Notes: generated from the sequence alone by a model not told the origin. Counted from the stretch's first letter, positions 46,790 through 59,245 are shown. The stretch: 64,000 nt of DNA from Aphrophora alni (GCA_963513935.1 OY740774.1:22401949-22465948), one strand, 5' to 3'. Program-made: numbers and translations.

Positions 46790-47190
46790 TTTCTTTGTAA
46801 ACAATTACCGCAACATAACAAAAAGTTTAACAAGGACCACGATCTGTAGTGTTAAACTTGTTCTACATACCTTATTTCTTAATAATAAAATAAGTTTTCA
46901 TGGCCTTGTTAAACCTTTTCTTATGTTGAGGTAATTGTTTAGAAAGAAAGTTACTGGGTTTTTAAACTTGTTCGACATACCTTATTTCTTAATAATAATA
47001 TAAGGTTTCAATGCTGAGCTAATTTTTTCACTGAAAAATCTCAATTTTAAAACTACAGAATTCAGTGCATTTATGTCACTGAAGTCAAGCAATATCAAGC
47101 GCAGTTAGTACTTGGATGGGTGACCCCTTGGGAAATAATGCTAAATTTCTTCCTTTTTTTTCCTTTCAAATATATGAGGATAGGTTCAGA
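46790..47190 (+). repeat. 5S-rRNA-containing dispersed repeat, copy B, with duplicated left part
   Basis: 47076-47131 matches the 3' half of 5S rRNA (CACTGAAGTCAAGCAA, GTTAGTACTTGGATGGGTGA, CTTGGGAA). The left flank motif ACTTGTTCNACATACCTTATT plus TCTTAATAATAA occurs twice, near 46857 and 46967, so the left part is duplicated. The right flank GGGAAATAATGC and ATAGGTT matches copy A at 17828-18045. Confidence 0.65.
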
Positions 47191-47204
47191 TAAGATTCAG
47201 GATA

Positions 47205-47255
47205 GATTCATGAGTAATGTGTGTGTATATTATATACACACATTACTCATGAATC
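47205..47255. repeat. Near-perfect 51-bp hairpin
   Basis: GATTCATGAGTAATGTGTGT and its inverted partner ACACATTACTCATGAATC fold around a short AT centre, with arms of about 24 bp. It lies at the 3' end of the 5S-containing repeat. Confidence 0.9.
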
Positions 47256-47410
47256 AAATAATGGTAAATGTCTAGTGTACATCCCTTTGCGATTTGATAT
47301 TGAAACTTAATGATAAATTGGGCTGTACATACCTCATTTTGAAACAATTGGATCACCATTTAGCTGAGAGGACCCTTTTCCAATATTTCGGTCTAAAATA
47401 AGCAATTTAA

Positions 47411-48217
47411 CCCTAGAACACTACTCATTCGTAAAAATTACGACCCGCCCTTTGTAAAATGCGGAGAACTCGTAGACAAAAGACGGACACGCTCTGTATT
47501 TTTGTTTACCTTCCTCCATTGTGAATAGAGGCCAATGTCTCTACGGCTAAGCTCAAAGTTGAACCATTATTACTGTACTCAAGCTCGCGTCGTATATTTT
47601 ACGAAAGAATAGTGTTTGCAAAAGTTTTAACTATTAAGTGTTTGAATATTTTTTTTTGTAAATTATTGTTTTTATATTGTTAGTTTTTAGTGTTGTAAAT
47701 AGTTTATTGTGTAAATAGTGATTTTAGAGTTAAAAGTGTTTGATTTAGCTACTAGGTGTGTATTAATCACTGCAAGGAATGTGATTCTCAGTGAAGACAG
47801 GACTCTAATTTTGGCATTTTTGGCATTCTACCTAATGAACTTATTGTAAATCATTTTTCTCTTTTTATATAAATTAAACACTTATAAATGATGTATTTTA
47901 TGAATATCCGATTAATTTTTCCAATAAAATAATATTTATATTTTTTTCGATTTTTTTCCTAGATTAATTATTTTTTTAAAACGTACTTGTAGTGGTGGTA
48001 AAAGACATTTTTTTACAGTTAAAATATGTAGGAGTTTATTGTTAAATATTTTTAAAAACACTTAAAAACAATAAAGGATTTAATATAAAAAATAGTCAAC
48101 ACTAAAGTAAAGTTAAAAAAATAATAATAAAAATAAAAACAGAAAGTAAGTGAGTAAAATTTACGAATGAATAGTGATTACGTAACAATGAACTAAGAGT
48201 AGCCTAGTAATCTAGGG
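47411..48217. mobile_element. piggyBac-type MITE, 807 bp, TTAA-flanked
   Basis: TTAA at 47407-47410 is followed by CCCTAGAACACTACTCATTC. The right side carries the inverted ACGAATGAATAGTG and ends TCTAGGG before TTAA at 48218-48221. A TTAA target and CCCTAG ends are diagnostic of piggyBac-type elements. No transposase frame is present. Confidence 0.8.
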
Positions 48218-48522
48218 TTAAAAGTACGAAATCCTAGGCCTATGAGGTTAAAGCATCTGGTTACAATAATTCCTTTGACATTGGTGGTAAATATATCGAG
48301 TGGGTAATTGTTTATTCTAGCGCCCTAATTTTAATATTTTTTCCCGTCATTTTTGTATATGTACTACATACCTCTTTCTATAAGAATAGTAACATATTTT
48401 GGCGGAGAAAAATGTTTTTCACGAAAAAAAAACCTAATTTCAAGTTTTCTAGGTTAAGGTCCATTAAGTGAATTACACTTTAAAATAGGTGTACAATAAT
48501 TATTGTTTTTACCTTACAAGGT

Positions 48523-48524
<2 letters not shown>

Positions 48525-48578
<54 letters not shown>
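48525..48578. repeat. (TA)n microsatellite
   Basis: About 27 uninterrupted TA units. Confidence 0.95.
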
Positions 48579-48581
<3 letters not shown>

Positions 48582-48649
48582 CCACCTTACTTAACCTACA
48601 CGTAAATATACTTTACAATATTACAACACATCCCAATTGAAAATTTTCA

Positions 48650-48724
48650 CGTAGTGTTCCCAAAGCAGTCTTGCTTCCAAATACTAACTAACGACCCTCT
48701 ATGTTGATTGACTTCGGTGATCGG
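48650..48724 (-). repeat. 5S-rRNA-like fragment, minus strand, copy C
   Basis: On the minus strand it reads CCGATCACCGAAGTCAATCA, a diverged GGTCGTTAGTTAGTA-type segment, and TTTGGGAACAC, the 3' two-thirds of 5S rRNA including the internal promoter region. It keeps the GGAACAC end that copies A and B lack. Confidence 0.6.
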
Positions 48725-48840
48725 ATATTGTTTTACTTTACAAGGTCAAGTATATATATCTATTAACACATCTCACACTCCTTGTTGCCTGTTCAATGGT
48801 TTGAAAACACTAATCCCATGCACACGTGGTAGAAAAACTA

Positions 48841-48893
48841 TCACCGATCCAAGTAATAACCACGCTCAATGTTGCTTGACTTCAGTGATCAGT
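48841..48893 (-). repeat. 5S-rRNA-like fragment, minus strand, copy D
   Basis: On the minus strand it reads GATCACTGAAGTCAAGCAAC, then ATTGAGCGTGGTTATTACTT and GGATCGGTGA. It is the best match to the 5S internal region among the four copies, but stops after GGTGA. Confidence 0.6.
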
Positions 48894-48899
48894 CGAAAC

Positions 48900-49180
48900 A
48901 TTGTGTTTGCCATGTAAACTGTACCCACAAATACGTCATTGAAATATGTCAATTTCGAAGTGATAAACATTTTTGCTCACCAAAAAATGTTATTATTCTT
49001 TTAAAGAAAGTCATGTAGTACAAAATTAACAAAAATATTTAAATTGGTTCATTGTGTTTGCCATGTAAAGTTAGCCTACAAAATACCTCAATGGAATACG
49101 CCAATTTCAAGTGAAAAATATTTTTGCTCACCAAAAAATGTTATTATTCTTATAAATTCTTTTTGTATGTAGTACAAAAG
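48900..49180 (+). repeat. Two direct repeats of about 125 bp
   Basis: Blocks near 48900-49025 and 49055-49180 share TTGTGTTTGCCATGTAAA, TTTTTGCTCACCAAAAAATG and TTATTATTCTT in the same order. They adjoin 5S-like copy D and may be part of the same repeat family. Confidence 0.75.
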
Positions 49181-49489
49181 GTATTTGTTTACTTAAAGGT
49201 GGCTCCTAATATTCGGAATTTTTTTTTCTCGTCTACTACATACCTTACTTCTTAAGAATAAACCTCGTTTTCTTTGCAGAGGTCATTTTATTTCAATGAA
49301 AAATCACAATCTAAATACTATCAAATCCGACATAATTATTGGTTAGACATAATGGCAAATGTTCACATTTACGTCTCATATGTTACTAAAAATATTTCAA
49401 TCTTATATCCGTGATTACCTATCACGTAATATGCTGTCAATCCTCCATATTAATAATCTAATTTCAAATAATTTTCAATAAATCTACGA

Positions 49490-49670
49490 AAGGTTTGGCC
49501 AGATGGTTTTATATATAGTCTATATATAAGGTTTGGCCAGGTGTTTATATATAGCTACCTAGCCATACCTGTCATGATATACAATTATATCGCAAATTAA
49601 GACAATTATTAACTTCAATAAACGTACATAAGGTTTGGGCCGGTGGTTTTATATATATAGCCACCTGAAC
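49490..49670 (+). repeat. Three copies of an AAGGTTTGGCC...TATATATAG motif
   Basis: Copies near 49490, 49528 and 49630 share AGGTTTGG(C/G)C(A/C/G)G followed by GTTTATATATAG and, in two, CCACCTG or TACCTAG. They may be tail pieces of a local repeat family. Confidence 0.65.
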
Positions 49671-49680
49671 AAACTTTTCA

Positions 49681-50686
49681 TGACATAAATAGCAATAGTA
49701 GTCATTGTGTAATGTGCATGCATCAAACCATATATTATTGACATTGCCATTAGGTTTTATCGCTTGATGTTTATCTGCGCAAATAGGTCTGGTTAGGTAA
49801 TTTAGGGTTACAGATTATGGTAAAATTGAGTTGTCAACTAGAGGTGTGTAAAGACCGTTCACTTTAGTGAATCGGTTCCTACCCGTTCATTCATTCTAAA
49901 GACAAGGTCAGTTTTACCAGTTCAAACGTTCACCAGTTCACTTTATGCCAAAAATATACTGGAGAAAATGGATTTTATTTAATTGCTAGCAATAAATTCT
50001 TAAAACTTTAGAACCTGATTAAAAAAAAAAAATCAGTTCCAATTATCAGTTAAATAATATACCAACTCCGTCACTGACAAACTATACAGTATATTGTTGT
50101 GGAGATTTGTTTTAAATGTGCAAAATTTGTTAATAAATCTGATTTCCTATATTTCAACAGGAAAAAATTATCACTCGGGAACTATTGTGCTAATTTCAAC
50201 AATAATTTTAGTTCCAATTAGCATTCAATTCATATACCAACTTTAATACTGTCAAAATATATGTTGTTTTTGAAAATTGTAAGAAAATGGTTGAATATTC
50301 TGTATTTCGAATTACCCATGGAAACAAATATTGTTATAACTTGTGAACTAATTAATCAATTTCAATCAAACAAAGACTAAAACCTGAACAGATATTGTAT
50401 TTATATAGAAAATAAATCTTATGAAAATCGCATTAGTGGTTTTTGTGTTAGGCCTATAAGCTTACAGGCTAAAATATTTAGCACCTAATTTTTTTTAACT
50501 AGGAGTATTTTAACTCCTGATTTTTTTTTGTGGGCTAATTTTGATCATTGTATGATAGGATGGTAATCTTACTGTATCTAAAATAACATAATTATTATAA
50601 TCCGTTAAAATGATTCTTTTAGTGTGTTAATATAACTTATGCTAATTATCAATTTATTAAAACCAATCATTTGATTTTCTTTACAG
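49681..50686. other. Gene-free stretch
   Basis: AT-rich. A TTCACTTTAGTGAATCGGTT-like motif with GTTCA repeats lies near 49857-49945. No gene is recognised. It ends at the acceptor of the next exon. Confidence 0.4.
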
Positions 50687-50813
50687 TGATATATTCCAAC
50701 CAATTGAACCATTTTACACAGACAATATACCGAAGAGGAGATGTTTTAATCTGACTACTACTAAAATGACTATTTATTGTGAGAGAGATATAAATACTAG
50801 GCCTCAAATCAGT
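50687..50813 (+). CDS. Host gene 2, internal exon a
   Basis: The acceptor TTTTCTTTACAG ends at 50686 and the donor AGT|GTGAGT starts at 50814. The only frame that is open throughout enters in phase 2 (T completes a codon) and exits in phase 0: DIFQPIEPFYTDNIPKRRCF, then TTTKMTIYCERDINTRPQIS. It continues without a stop into 54932-55060 and 60713-60835. I do not recognise the protein. It is not a transposase or reverse transcriptase fragment that I know. Confidence 0.65.
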
Positions 50814-51569
50814 GTGAGTACCATACCAGTATGTTTATGTATGTTAGTTTAATATATTTAAAAAATATAAAATTATTTCATCTCAAGTTCTGCTTAAGAT
50901 TCTTAAAGTTTTTGAAACATAACACCACAATTGTCAAATATAAACATACACTATTAGTAGGCATAAATGAGTATTCCTTTACCTAGATCAGAGATTAATT
51001 AAACTAACAGTCATATTTAGAAACCTTGCTCAGTGAGTAACTCATATTGAGTTTACTTTTCCAAATCCACTTTCAGAAACCTTCTCTCAAAGAAAAATTG
51101 TAGACAAGAACATTTTACATTTATGATGAAAAAGTATTATAATGACAAACAATTGGGTTTCAAAAGGAAATATCCATTTTAAAATCCTTTGATTTAACAA
51201 GAAAGAAGCTTTTACAATATTTCTGACTCTATGTTGACAACTCTGGAGGGTAAACTAAAAGACGGATTTTTTACGCAATTTGATGTAGGTTTTATTAAGT
51301 TTCTTTCAGACTGGTATAATGAGTAGTTTATTTTGAAATTTGGGGATATGCCTACTTGTCAGAAGAAAATTGATTTTTACTTTCTCATATAAATCCTTTT
51401 TGAAGTCCCCTGAGACAAAAAAGTGTTTTTCTTAAATGATGCCTGACATATGTGCAGTTCTCTACAGCCCAAACGGGTAAACCAATTTTAATCAAATTTG
51501 GTTATAATGATACAAATCACTAAGATAGCACAAGAACATTTTACTCTTCATTTCTAAAACATTGAAAAA

Positions 51570-52559
51570 ATGTGAGTTGAGGTATACCACAACCGAAAAG
51601 GAGCTTCTTGCAGTGGTATATTGTTTGCAGAAGTAAGATATTATGTGACAAATTCAAAATTAACCACCATCACCGACCATAAAGCTTTCCTTAAAACCTG
51701 CAAACTACTAAATGCAAGGCTAACGAGATGGATATTGGGCCTACAGGACCACCAATTCGACATAATCCACTTTAAAGGTAAAGATATGCCCTAGCAGACA
51801 TGCTTAGAAGAAGAAAACTGGAAAATGAACATCAAAGGTTTCAGATATAATTCTAGCGCATCTGGACCGACATAACCATTTGGAACACCCACCTACAAAA
51901 CCTATCTAAATAATTACAACAAGAGGACATTGAAAAAAATTTACTCTAAAATCCAAAATTCAAAATTAGTAGATACCCAAGATAAGCAGATCAGATTAAA
52001 AATTTAAAATAACATCCTATATCAAAAACACAATAATTCCTGGTTATTTGTAGCACCTAAGAAGATAATAGAAAATTTAATTTGAGAGTGCCACTATTAC
52101 TAATTACACTGTGGAACAAAGAAATGTTTTAAGATCCTCCAAGAAGATATCATTTTTAAAAATATGGCCAGGAAGATAAAAACTACCCTTGCACTTGTGA
52201 CATTTGTCGGAAGTGTAAACAAAACACCTATCCATTATGTGGAGAGACTAGTAGAGTTAAGTATAAGGGTAAAAGAGATCTCATTGCCGTAGATTTAATA
52301 GGACCCCTACCAAAAGGACCGAGGAGGAACTCAATTTATATTTATTATTTTGGACACCTTTACAAAATTTATCAAATTGGATAAATTAAGAACGGCAACT
52401 TCACAAGCAGTAGTAGTCAGGATGTTTAAAGAATATATATCTACTTTTGGAAAACCAAATCACATTTTGATAGACCACGGAACACAATTTAAGAGCAAAA
52501 TTTATATAAATAGATTAGAGGAAAACAAAATTAAACAAATACCCAGTGTATATTTATGA
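51570..52559 (+). pseudogene. Ty3/gypsy Pol relic: RNase H, zinc finger and integrase core
   Basis: Frame-changing translation gives RYTTTEKELLAVVYCLQK and TDHKAFLKT...LTRWILGLQD (RNase H end, 51570-51780), GKDMP and LADML, then HCGTKKC and CDICRKCKQ (integrase zinc finger, about 52110-52230), LIAVDLIGPLPKG (first Asp) and finally LIDHGTQFKSKIY (second Asp) ending at 52559. The Glu-bearing part of the triad is missing. Stops and frameshifts abound. It lies in an intron of host gene 2. It is related to, but not the same as, the integrase at 1-870. Confidence 0.8.
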
Positions 52560-53519
52560 ATACACACTTTATTGTTCTAGAGCCCAAAATAAATAGATGC
52601 CCTTCTAGATGCTCTCAAAGAGATCTTCAGCCTTGTTCCAACGGCAGCACATGAATTCACATAAGTAGGAATTTCTAATGGTTCCACATTCTTCTGTTCC
52701 TAATAAAATACTGTCCTTAATATATGCCAACTACGTTTCAGCTGTTCTATTATGTCAGGTTCTGTCTATTCTATTTATGTAAATAGAAAATAGAAGGGCG
52801 GTCCTTTTCTTGAACAGACTCGTTGTTTTTTGTCTTCATATATGCTATTTTTAAATCTTCATTGAGAAAAAATTTAAGAGTGAGTTTAGGTGTTTTACTT
52901 CATCAATTAAAACAGATTTTATTCTGTTGTTTTGTGTATAATAGATCATCATTAATGTTTGTATAACATGAACTATTAGCATGCGTGCAATTATCTTGTA
53001 CAGATTTTTCTGGTTCGTAAGAGTTGAAAAACCACTGGGATCTTTTTTTTAACAAGAACTTTGATTTCTTGAGTTGTTAATTCAGTCCATTTCCTATGAA
53101 ACCAGCTACAACATACACCTGCACATAGTATTGCTTGGCTAGTTATCGTATAATTTTTTAAACAGTATTTAATAGTAGTTTTTATATTTTACCATTTTGC
53201 TGAGTTAAACCTAATCAAGTCTATTTGCATCAGTGCAATGTAAATGACAAGTTAATAGATCAATATTTATAGTTCAAAGTACACTAAGCCCAATTGCTTT
53301 TTTACTGAAATATGATGATTGTTTATTTATGAGGCAGAACTAGGCTATATTTTGGTTTGTCAACATACAAGGTTTCAGTTTGGCATTTCACTAGTTCAAA
53401 ATGGAATTAAAATTTGATTTTTTTCTCAATACTTTATTATTGATATTATTATTATTTTTTAGTAGTTAAAAATTATAATGGTTTTAAAAACTTTTTTTAA
53501 CTCAAAAACATCCAAAACA
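52560..53519. other. Intron interior, no gene recognised
   Basis: AT-rich sequence downstream of the gypsy relic. No terminal repeat or motif could be fixed. Confidence 0.45.
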
Positions 53520-53850
53520 AATCGAACCATTCCAAATTCAAGTTCATATGTCACAATAGATGGTTGCCCCCTTTATTCTTCGTCATGAACGTTAATGTCT
53601 GTCTATCCCAGAACAAACAGCACCATTTTCTAACAGCATTATCACTCATAATATTCTTTCTATACACTGCAAAAAGTTTGTGATGATTGTCTACTGCAGC
53701 TGTACAGTTCTTTACCCATAGAGAACTAATAAGATCACATACTTTGCAAATGGGAGTCTTTTCAATGATACATTTTGAACAGTATGGGCGGAGAACAGGT
53801 TGAATGACTTTCCGTCTAACACTGCCTGACTTGTACTGAGTTAAGCTACC
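53520..53850 (-). pseudogene. Mariner transposase N-terminus, relic
   Basis: The minus strand reads AVYRKNIMSDNAVRKWCCLF and, one base out of frame, NVHDEE: the helix-turn-helix start of a Mos1/SETMAR-like mariner transposase. The upstream part (SLWVKNCTAAVDNHHKLF) is also alignable to such proteins. It is about 80 percent identical by eye to the N-terminal part of 34195-34800, including flanking ACAGGTTGAATGAC. The rest of the gene is absent. Confidence 0.65.
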
Positions 53851-54005
53851 ACAGCTGTGTAAAGATCACACTGCTACTACCACTTCTCCTTGCGCTGGAC
53901 AGAAACGGAACTTATTTTCCGAACAGCTTTGACATGAAACATGTAATGAAATTCTCATAATAAATCCTAGATCAAATTTCTATGCTACTAGCCAAAAACA
54001 TTATA

Positions 54006-54110
54006 CAGTGAAATTAGCAAATAACGGACACTGCTCGGACCACATAAAATGTCCTCTATTGAGAAGTGTCCGCTATCGTGAGAGATCCAGTTATATATGC
54101 CGGCTGATAA
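54006..54110 (+). mobile_element. Left end of a pogo-like MITE
   Basis: TA followed by CAGTGAAATTAGCAAATAAC, then ACGGACACTGCTCGGACC and GTGTCCGCTAT, a phrase that recurs in pogo-like MITE ends. The right terminus could not be found within 750 bp, so the element is truncated or decayed. Confidence 0.4.
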
Positions 54111-54931
54111 CGCATGTTAAACCATCAGAATAGCGTCTTGTTACGATATTGAACATGTTCAGAAAATTTAAAAGGTGAACCTAAATTATATGTTCATTAA
54201 TCTACTAATACTTAATAAAGCATACTTTAATGCAAATACGGTCAATAAAAGTGAAATAAATTAAACATTGGTATTTATTTACGACTATCTACTGTATTAT
54301 CAACGTTTTTATAGAACAACAGCCATTTTAATCTCACTAAAATATACAATAAAACACAAATTTGTAAATTAAATAATATTCTTTATTTATTAGTCATTTC
54401 GTACTACAGTACCGGTACTGAATAAACAAATAGGCAAACTAGGAAAATGTAAATTTAAAAAGGGAGAAAATTAAACTATGTAAGGTTAAAGTTAAAGTTT
54501 TGTTTGAGAGACAACACAATACACAACTATATTAAACAATGTTTACACAGGAACTTTATTGAAACTGAATTCTTAAAGGACACACTGCCGTATATAAAAC
54601 AAAGAAAGCAAACCTAGTTTCCAGGAAGTCAACTTCCGGGTAATTAAGGAACAGACATTGCAATGTGTGTTTTGAGACATCTACAATTTCAATTTCCTAA
54701 AAACAGGTGATATTTTATGTTCCGATGTTTCAACTGACCCATTGGCCACTGGGATTAAAAATGACAAATTTAAGTAACATATGAGATATTTAGTTGTATT
54801 AATTGGTAAAATACACATAATATCTGAATCATAAATAACAAATAGTTAAATTCTTTTCAAAATGTTACACAAAATTATTTAAAAATAATCATGTTGATAA
54901 ATGTTTTGATTGTTTAATTTTTGTTTTTTAG

Positions 54932-55060
54932 AAACCTGGAGTTTATTATGATGAACAACAGTTCATCCAATCTGCAATAAAAAAATGGGTTAATGTTAAC
55001 CAGAAGAAAGCCACTAAGATATTGCCAGAAGTTTTAAATGAAGTCAACACTTGGTGGAAT
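54932..55060 (+). CDS. Host gene 2, internal exon b
   Basis: TTTTTTAG|AAACC and AAT|GTAAGT bound a 129-bp phase 0 exon: KPGVYYDEQQFIQSAIKKWV, NVNQKKATKI, then EVLNEVNTWWN. A helical, Lys-rich segment. No family is recognised. Confidence 0.7.
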
Positions 55061-56159
55061 GTAAGTTCAGTATGAAAATCTATTTGATAAACTTCTTATG
55101 TTTTACTATCTATCTACTATTTAGCTAACAATTTTTATATGTATATACATTTTATTTTGAAAACATAAATGTTTTATTGAAATGGAGTCTATGTTTTCAG
55201 TAGGGTCGCGACTTTGTGGAAAACTCATTTAGGGGTTAAATAAACATCATTAATCTTTTAAATAATTGGTCTTTCTAAGAGTCAGTGAAATTATTTACGT
55301 TTAATTAAACTTACTAATAATAAAATGAATAATGTGTCTGTGCATTGCTCTACACCACAAATGTTTAGATCGATTTAATATGTGGGTAATTTTGGCCATA
55401 TTTCAGGACTTTTTTTTCAGTAACTCAAAATTTGAGAGTAGCTGCCGTAAGAAAAACCACAAAATTACAATTTTTTTAAAGTTTGCTCAAGTCTAGTTTT
55501 GGGACGCAGACAAAAAAGGATTTCAGGTTGCCATTTATATGAAATTTAAAAAATCGACATTGGGGCTGTTATACAAGATGTAATTTTATATAATCAGCTT
55601 TACTGAATTGAATAATGACTCGAACTAATATGCAAAGTAACAACTAAAAGAAAATTACTGTTGGAATAACTTTAAAAAAACTAAAGCTGTCCTTGACGCT
55701 GTCATTTAATGACCCAACCTAAGCAAGTTTAGGTTTTATATAAATAATCAATTTATTTGAATTTGTATAAATCTAGCTCCTCATCTTCTGAACATTTTTG
55801 GCGATGAATGTTTTTGTTTGCTTAGTATTGTTTGGTATATGAGTATGTGAAAAAGTTTGTGTAATCTTTTTGTACCATTTATTTATTTTATTCTTTCTAT
55901 CAAGAAAATCTTAAGGGTAATTTATTGTGAACTATTGTTGATATTTTTTCTCTGAAGAGATTATTAATATAGGTAAACAATAACAAACTGACCAACATAG
56001 TTATACAAACTTATCTATATAAATTTAATTTATATATTCACAAATTATCACATTACATCTAACTAACTTTAGTGGTAAATGGTAGTAAATCTAAAATGTA
56101 TTTTTTCAAATCTTGATAAAAATTTGATATCCAAGTTTTTGGGATTTCTTCATCTATTT

Positions 56160-56210
<51 letters not shown>

Positions 56211-56886
56211 TTCTTTTTGTAATTTATATAATAAATTATCAAAGTTATTCAGTACAGTTTACAGTATTATCAAACATTATAATAACGATTGTTTTAAATT
56301 TAAATGATTAATTCTAGAACTGTCAAATGGAACAGCTAGTTTGGTTCCAGTGGTGGTGTGATCACAAAAGCAACAGTTACATAGCCCATTACAATATGTA
56401 TACCGTATTTGATTTTCTCGACCTAATTAAATTCTACTCTAGTTTTTACTGTGTTAGCAATAGTTCAGCTTATAATATGGTTCAAAAACAGATGATGTCT
56501 CAACTATTGCTTTGTTTTAGTAACTTCTTGTGTATGGTTGGCTTAAGCTAGGCCGATATTTCTTTTTTTACCGGTAAAACCTAACTTTTTAATTTCTATA
56601 TTTAAAACAACATTTTTAATTAATAGAAAGATGCTTTTGTATAAACAATTATAAAAATATAGCATCCATGTCTTTTTAAAAATATTTTTATGGTAATAAT
56701 GACATTCTCTCTCAGAAATGATACTTTTCAGACTATGGTATGTATATTTACTTTTTGTCATAACTTCAACAAATTTGATAACTTTGTATAACAATTATTA
56801 TATATTTTTGAAAATTTAATAAATTCTTCTTTTGTATATCTTGGAATTTTGAAAATATGATTAGAATTAGTTTTTACATAACTTAA
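55061..56886. other. Intron interior with one stray minisatellite unit
   Basis: 55829-55885 (TATGAGTATGTGAAAAAGTT, TGTGTAATCTTTTTG) is a single unit of the minisatellite at 42745-43364. (TA)n lies at 56164-56206. No gene is recognised. Confidence 0.6.
56164..56206. repeat. (TA)n microsatellite
   Basis: About 21 TA units inside a host gene 2 intron. Confidence 0.95.
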
Positions 56887-58706
56887 CCCTGTAACGGGTA
56901 GGCGACCCGGTTTTGCCTAACAAACGGGTCGCGACGTTAGTCATGGCTTAGTTCACTAACTCTAAAACACGTATTTTGCTATTCAACATTACGCCCACGT
57001 AAGAATTGTCTTATCGCAATAAATAAAATACCGTTGGAAAAGTAATGTTCCGTAGATGCATAATCATGCAAAAAAAATACCACAAAACGTTATAAATAAT
57101 ATTCCAAAAATTGGTGAAGTTCGCATAATTTTGATGCGTAAAATCGTAAATTTCAACTTTGCACCTTTTCGTAAACGCGACGCCATTTTTCCCCATATGA
57201 TTACAACTCTATTTATCTGTGAAACGGGTTGACCAAAACACTGTTCAACCTGTGATATAGATCACATCTTTCTCTTTCAAACCGTATATTACAAATTTTT
57301 TTGCGTTTCACAGATCCAGAGATATTTCTACTTGACCATAGAAGAAACTTGACAGGACGAAATTCATTTGGCATTCAGTTTACGAAATGACGCAATTCAT
57401 TTTGCTATTGATATTTTGTATTCGTTCTTTATAGTAAGTTGTAGAGGAAATTTCATTCTACAAGTTGGTACAACTTGATATAGGCAAATACTTACTTAGA
57501 AGTTTTTGTTTTGATCTCCAAACATAGCAATTGTGTGACGTAAAACTGTAATATTAGGCGTGGCGCATATTGTTTTGGGGTTAGATATTTGTTATTTTGA
57601 AGGTTTGTGTATACAAATTCTATATCAATTTTGTATACAAGTTACAATATATGTGTTTTTATATCTAAAGTTTATGTTTTTGAGTGAATTTCTAGTTTGT
57701 AAACGGTTTATATTTGGGATAACCTAAAAGGTAAATTGTATATCTAGGCTATAACCAAATTTTCTTATATTGAGTGTTTTATATGATTATACAAGTGAAT
57801 ATGTGTGTTATTCTTTGTAAAGTATATTGTCTTAGTGAAATCTAATGATTTTGTCTTAGGCCTAGCTTTAGAAAGTTACTAATTACGCCTAAATTGTCGA
57901 GGTGTCAAACCTAACCTCAACCGTCAGAGTATCACTTTTTAGGGAAAATCTTTATTTTTATTTTGAAAATGTAACAAATTATTATTATTTTCCCCTAAAT
58001 ATATTACCAATCTTTAGTAATCGTTGAAAAATTTCCGAAAAATCTATTAGTACGGCATGTTATTGATTACCATTTCTGTGAAATTTCTGCTCCGTTACTC
58101 TTCGATTTTTTGGTATTTGACCAAAAAACTCCAAATGTTTTACATCTAACATTTTTTTTCACTACACAGCTAAATTCTATGCATCTTTCTGAATATAATG
58201 ACATATAGAAGTTGTGTAAAAGATATATATTACTATTTTTAGTGAATTTTTGAAAATAAAATGATGAAATTAACATTTTTCGTAAAATTTTTTTTAAAAT
58301 TTTGAAAATGTAACAATTTCTCCCCCTAAATATATTGATAAATATTACATAAAACTTTTGTATATCTTAGAAAAAGGTGGTAAGCTTTTGATTTTGGATG
58401 ATACAGGTTTTTCCTGAAAAATGATAACTTCGTTTTTGACATGTAACATACTTACTCCAAAACCGTTTCAAAAAATTTTTTTTTATTACATAGATCAATT
58501 CTGTCCATCTTTCTGAGAAAAATGATTTCTTATAAGTTAGGTTTTGTATATAAATAATATACAGTAGAACCCCTCTAATTGGCCCTCGGATGGTCCGTCA
58601 CCTCGGTTAGTCCGACCGTGCTCGAGCTCTTGGCTATTGATATTATTCTGCCGACTTGCAGACTTGTGGAATGTCTCACGCCTGGCGGGCGCCAATCTTT
58701 CCGGTT

Positions 58707-58772
58707 TGTTAACGCTATCGGTTTGTTATCGCTATCGGTTTGTTATCGCTATCGGTTTGTTATCGCTATCGC
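58707..58772 (+). repeat. 17-18-bp tandem repeat inside Tigger 3
   Basis: GGTTTGTTATCGCTATC is repeated about four times. Confidence 0.9.
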
Positions 58773-59079
58773 TTTTCCGCTTCAGTGCTGTGTCATCTCT
58801 CGTGAAAAATTAAACACTACAAAGCTTTTTTACAGATTCCCCTCTGTCAAGTCTTTTGACACATTTAACCGCGTCTGAAACGAAACCAACACACGCTTCC
58901 GTATTCCCGTTTTCTTAAATCGCTCATTTTTATTTACTGTATATACTGTACGTAGATCATAACCAGTCAAAGACAAGAAGAAAACTGAAAAGAAATGTTA
59001 TATTTTCCATAATGTATACTAAATTGATTCGTGGAAAAAAAGCGGCCCATCAAACGATGTTGCCTTTGTATTTCTGCTA

Positions 59080-59245
59080 TACCGACGGGTGCCAATGCCG
59101 CGGTGTTTATATGCCGCCGACAATGGGATACCGCTATCGACAAAGTCGTTTGACTCGCCACTGCTTTGGTGCCGCGGAGTTTTTACGCCGCCAACAATGG
59201 GATACCGCTATCGACAAAGTCGTTTGACTCGCCGCCGCTTTGGTG
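59080..59245 (+). repeat. Two to three tandem copies of a GC-rich unit of about 70 bp in Tigger 3
   Basis: CAATGGGATACCGCTATCGA and CAAAGTCGTTTGACTCGCC occur twice (from about 59122 and 59192), preceded by a diverged partial copy containing GCCGCGG. Confidence 0.85.
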
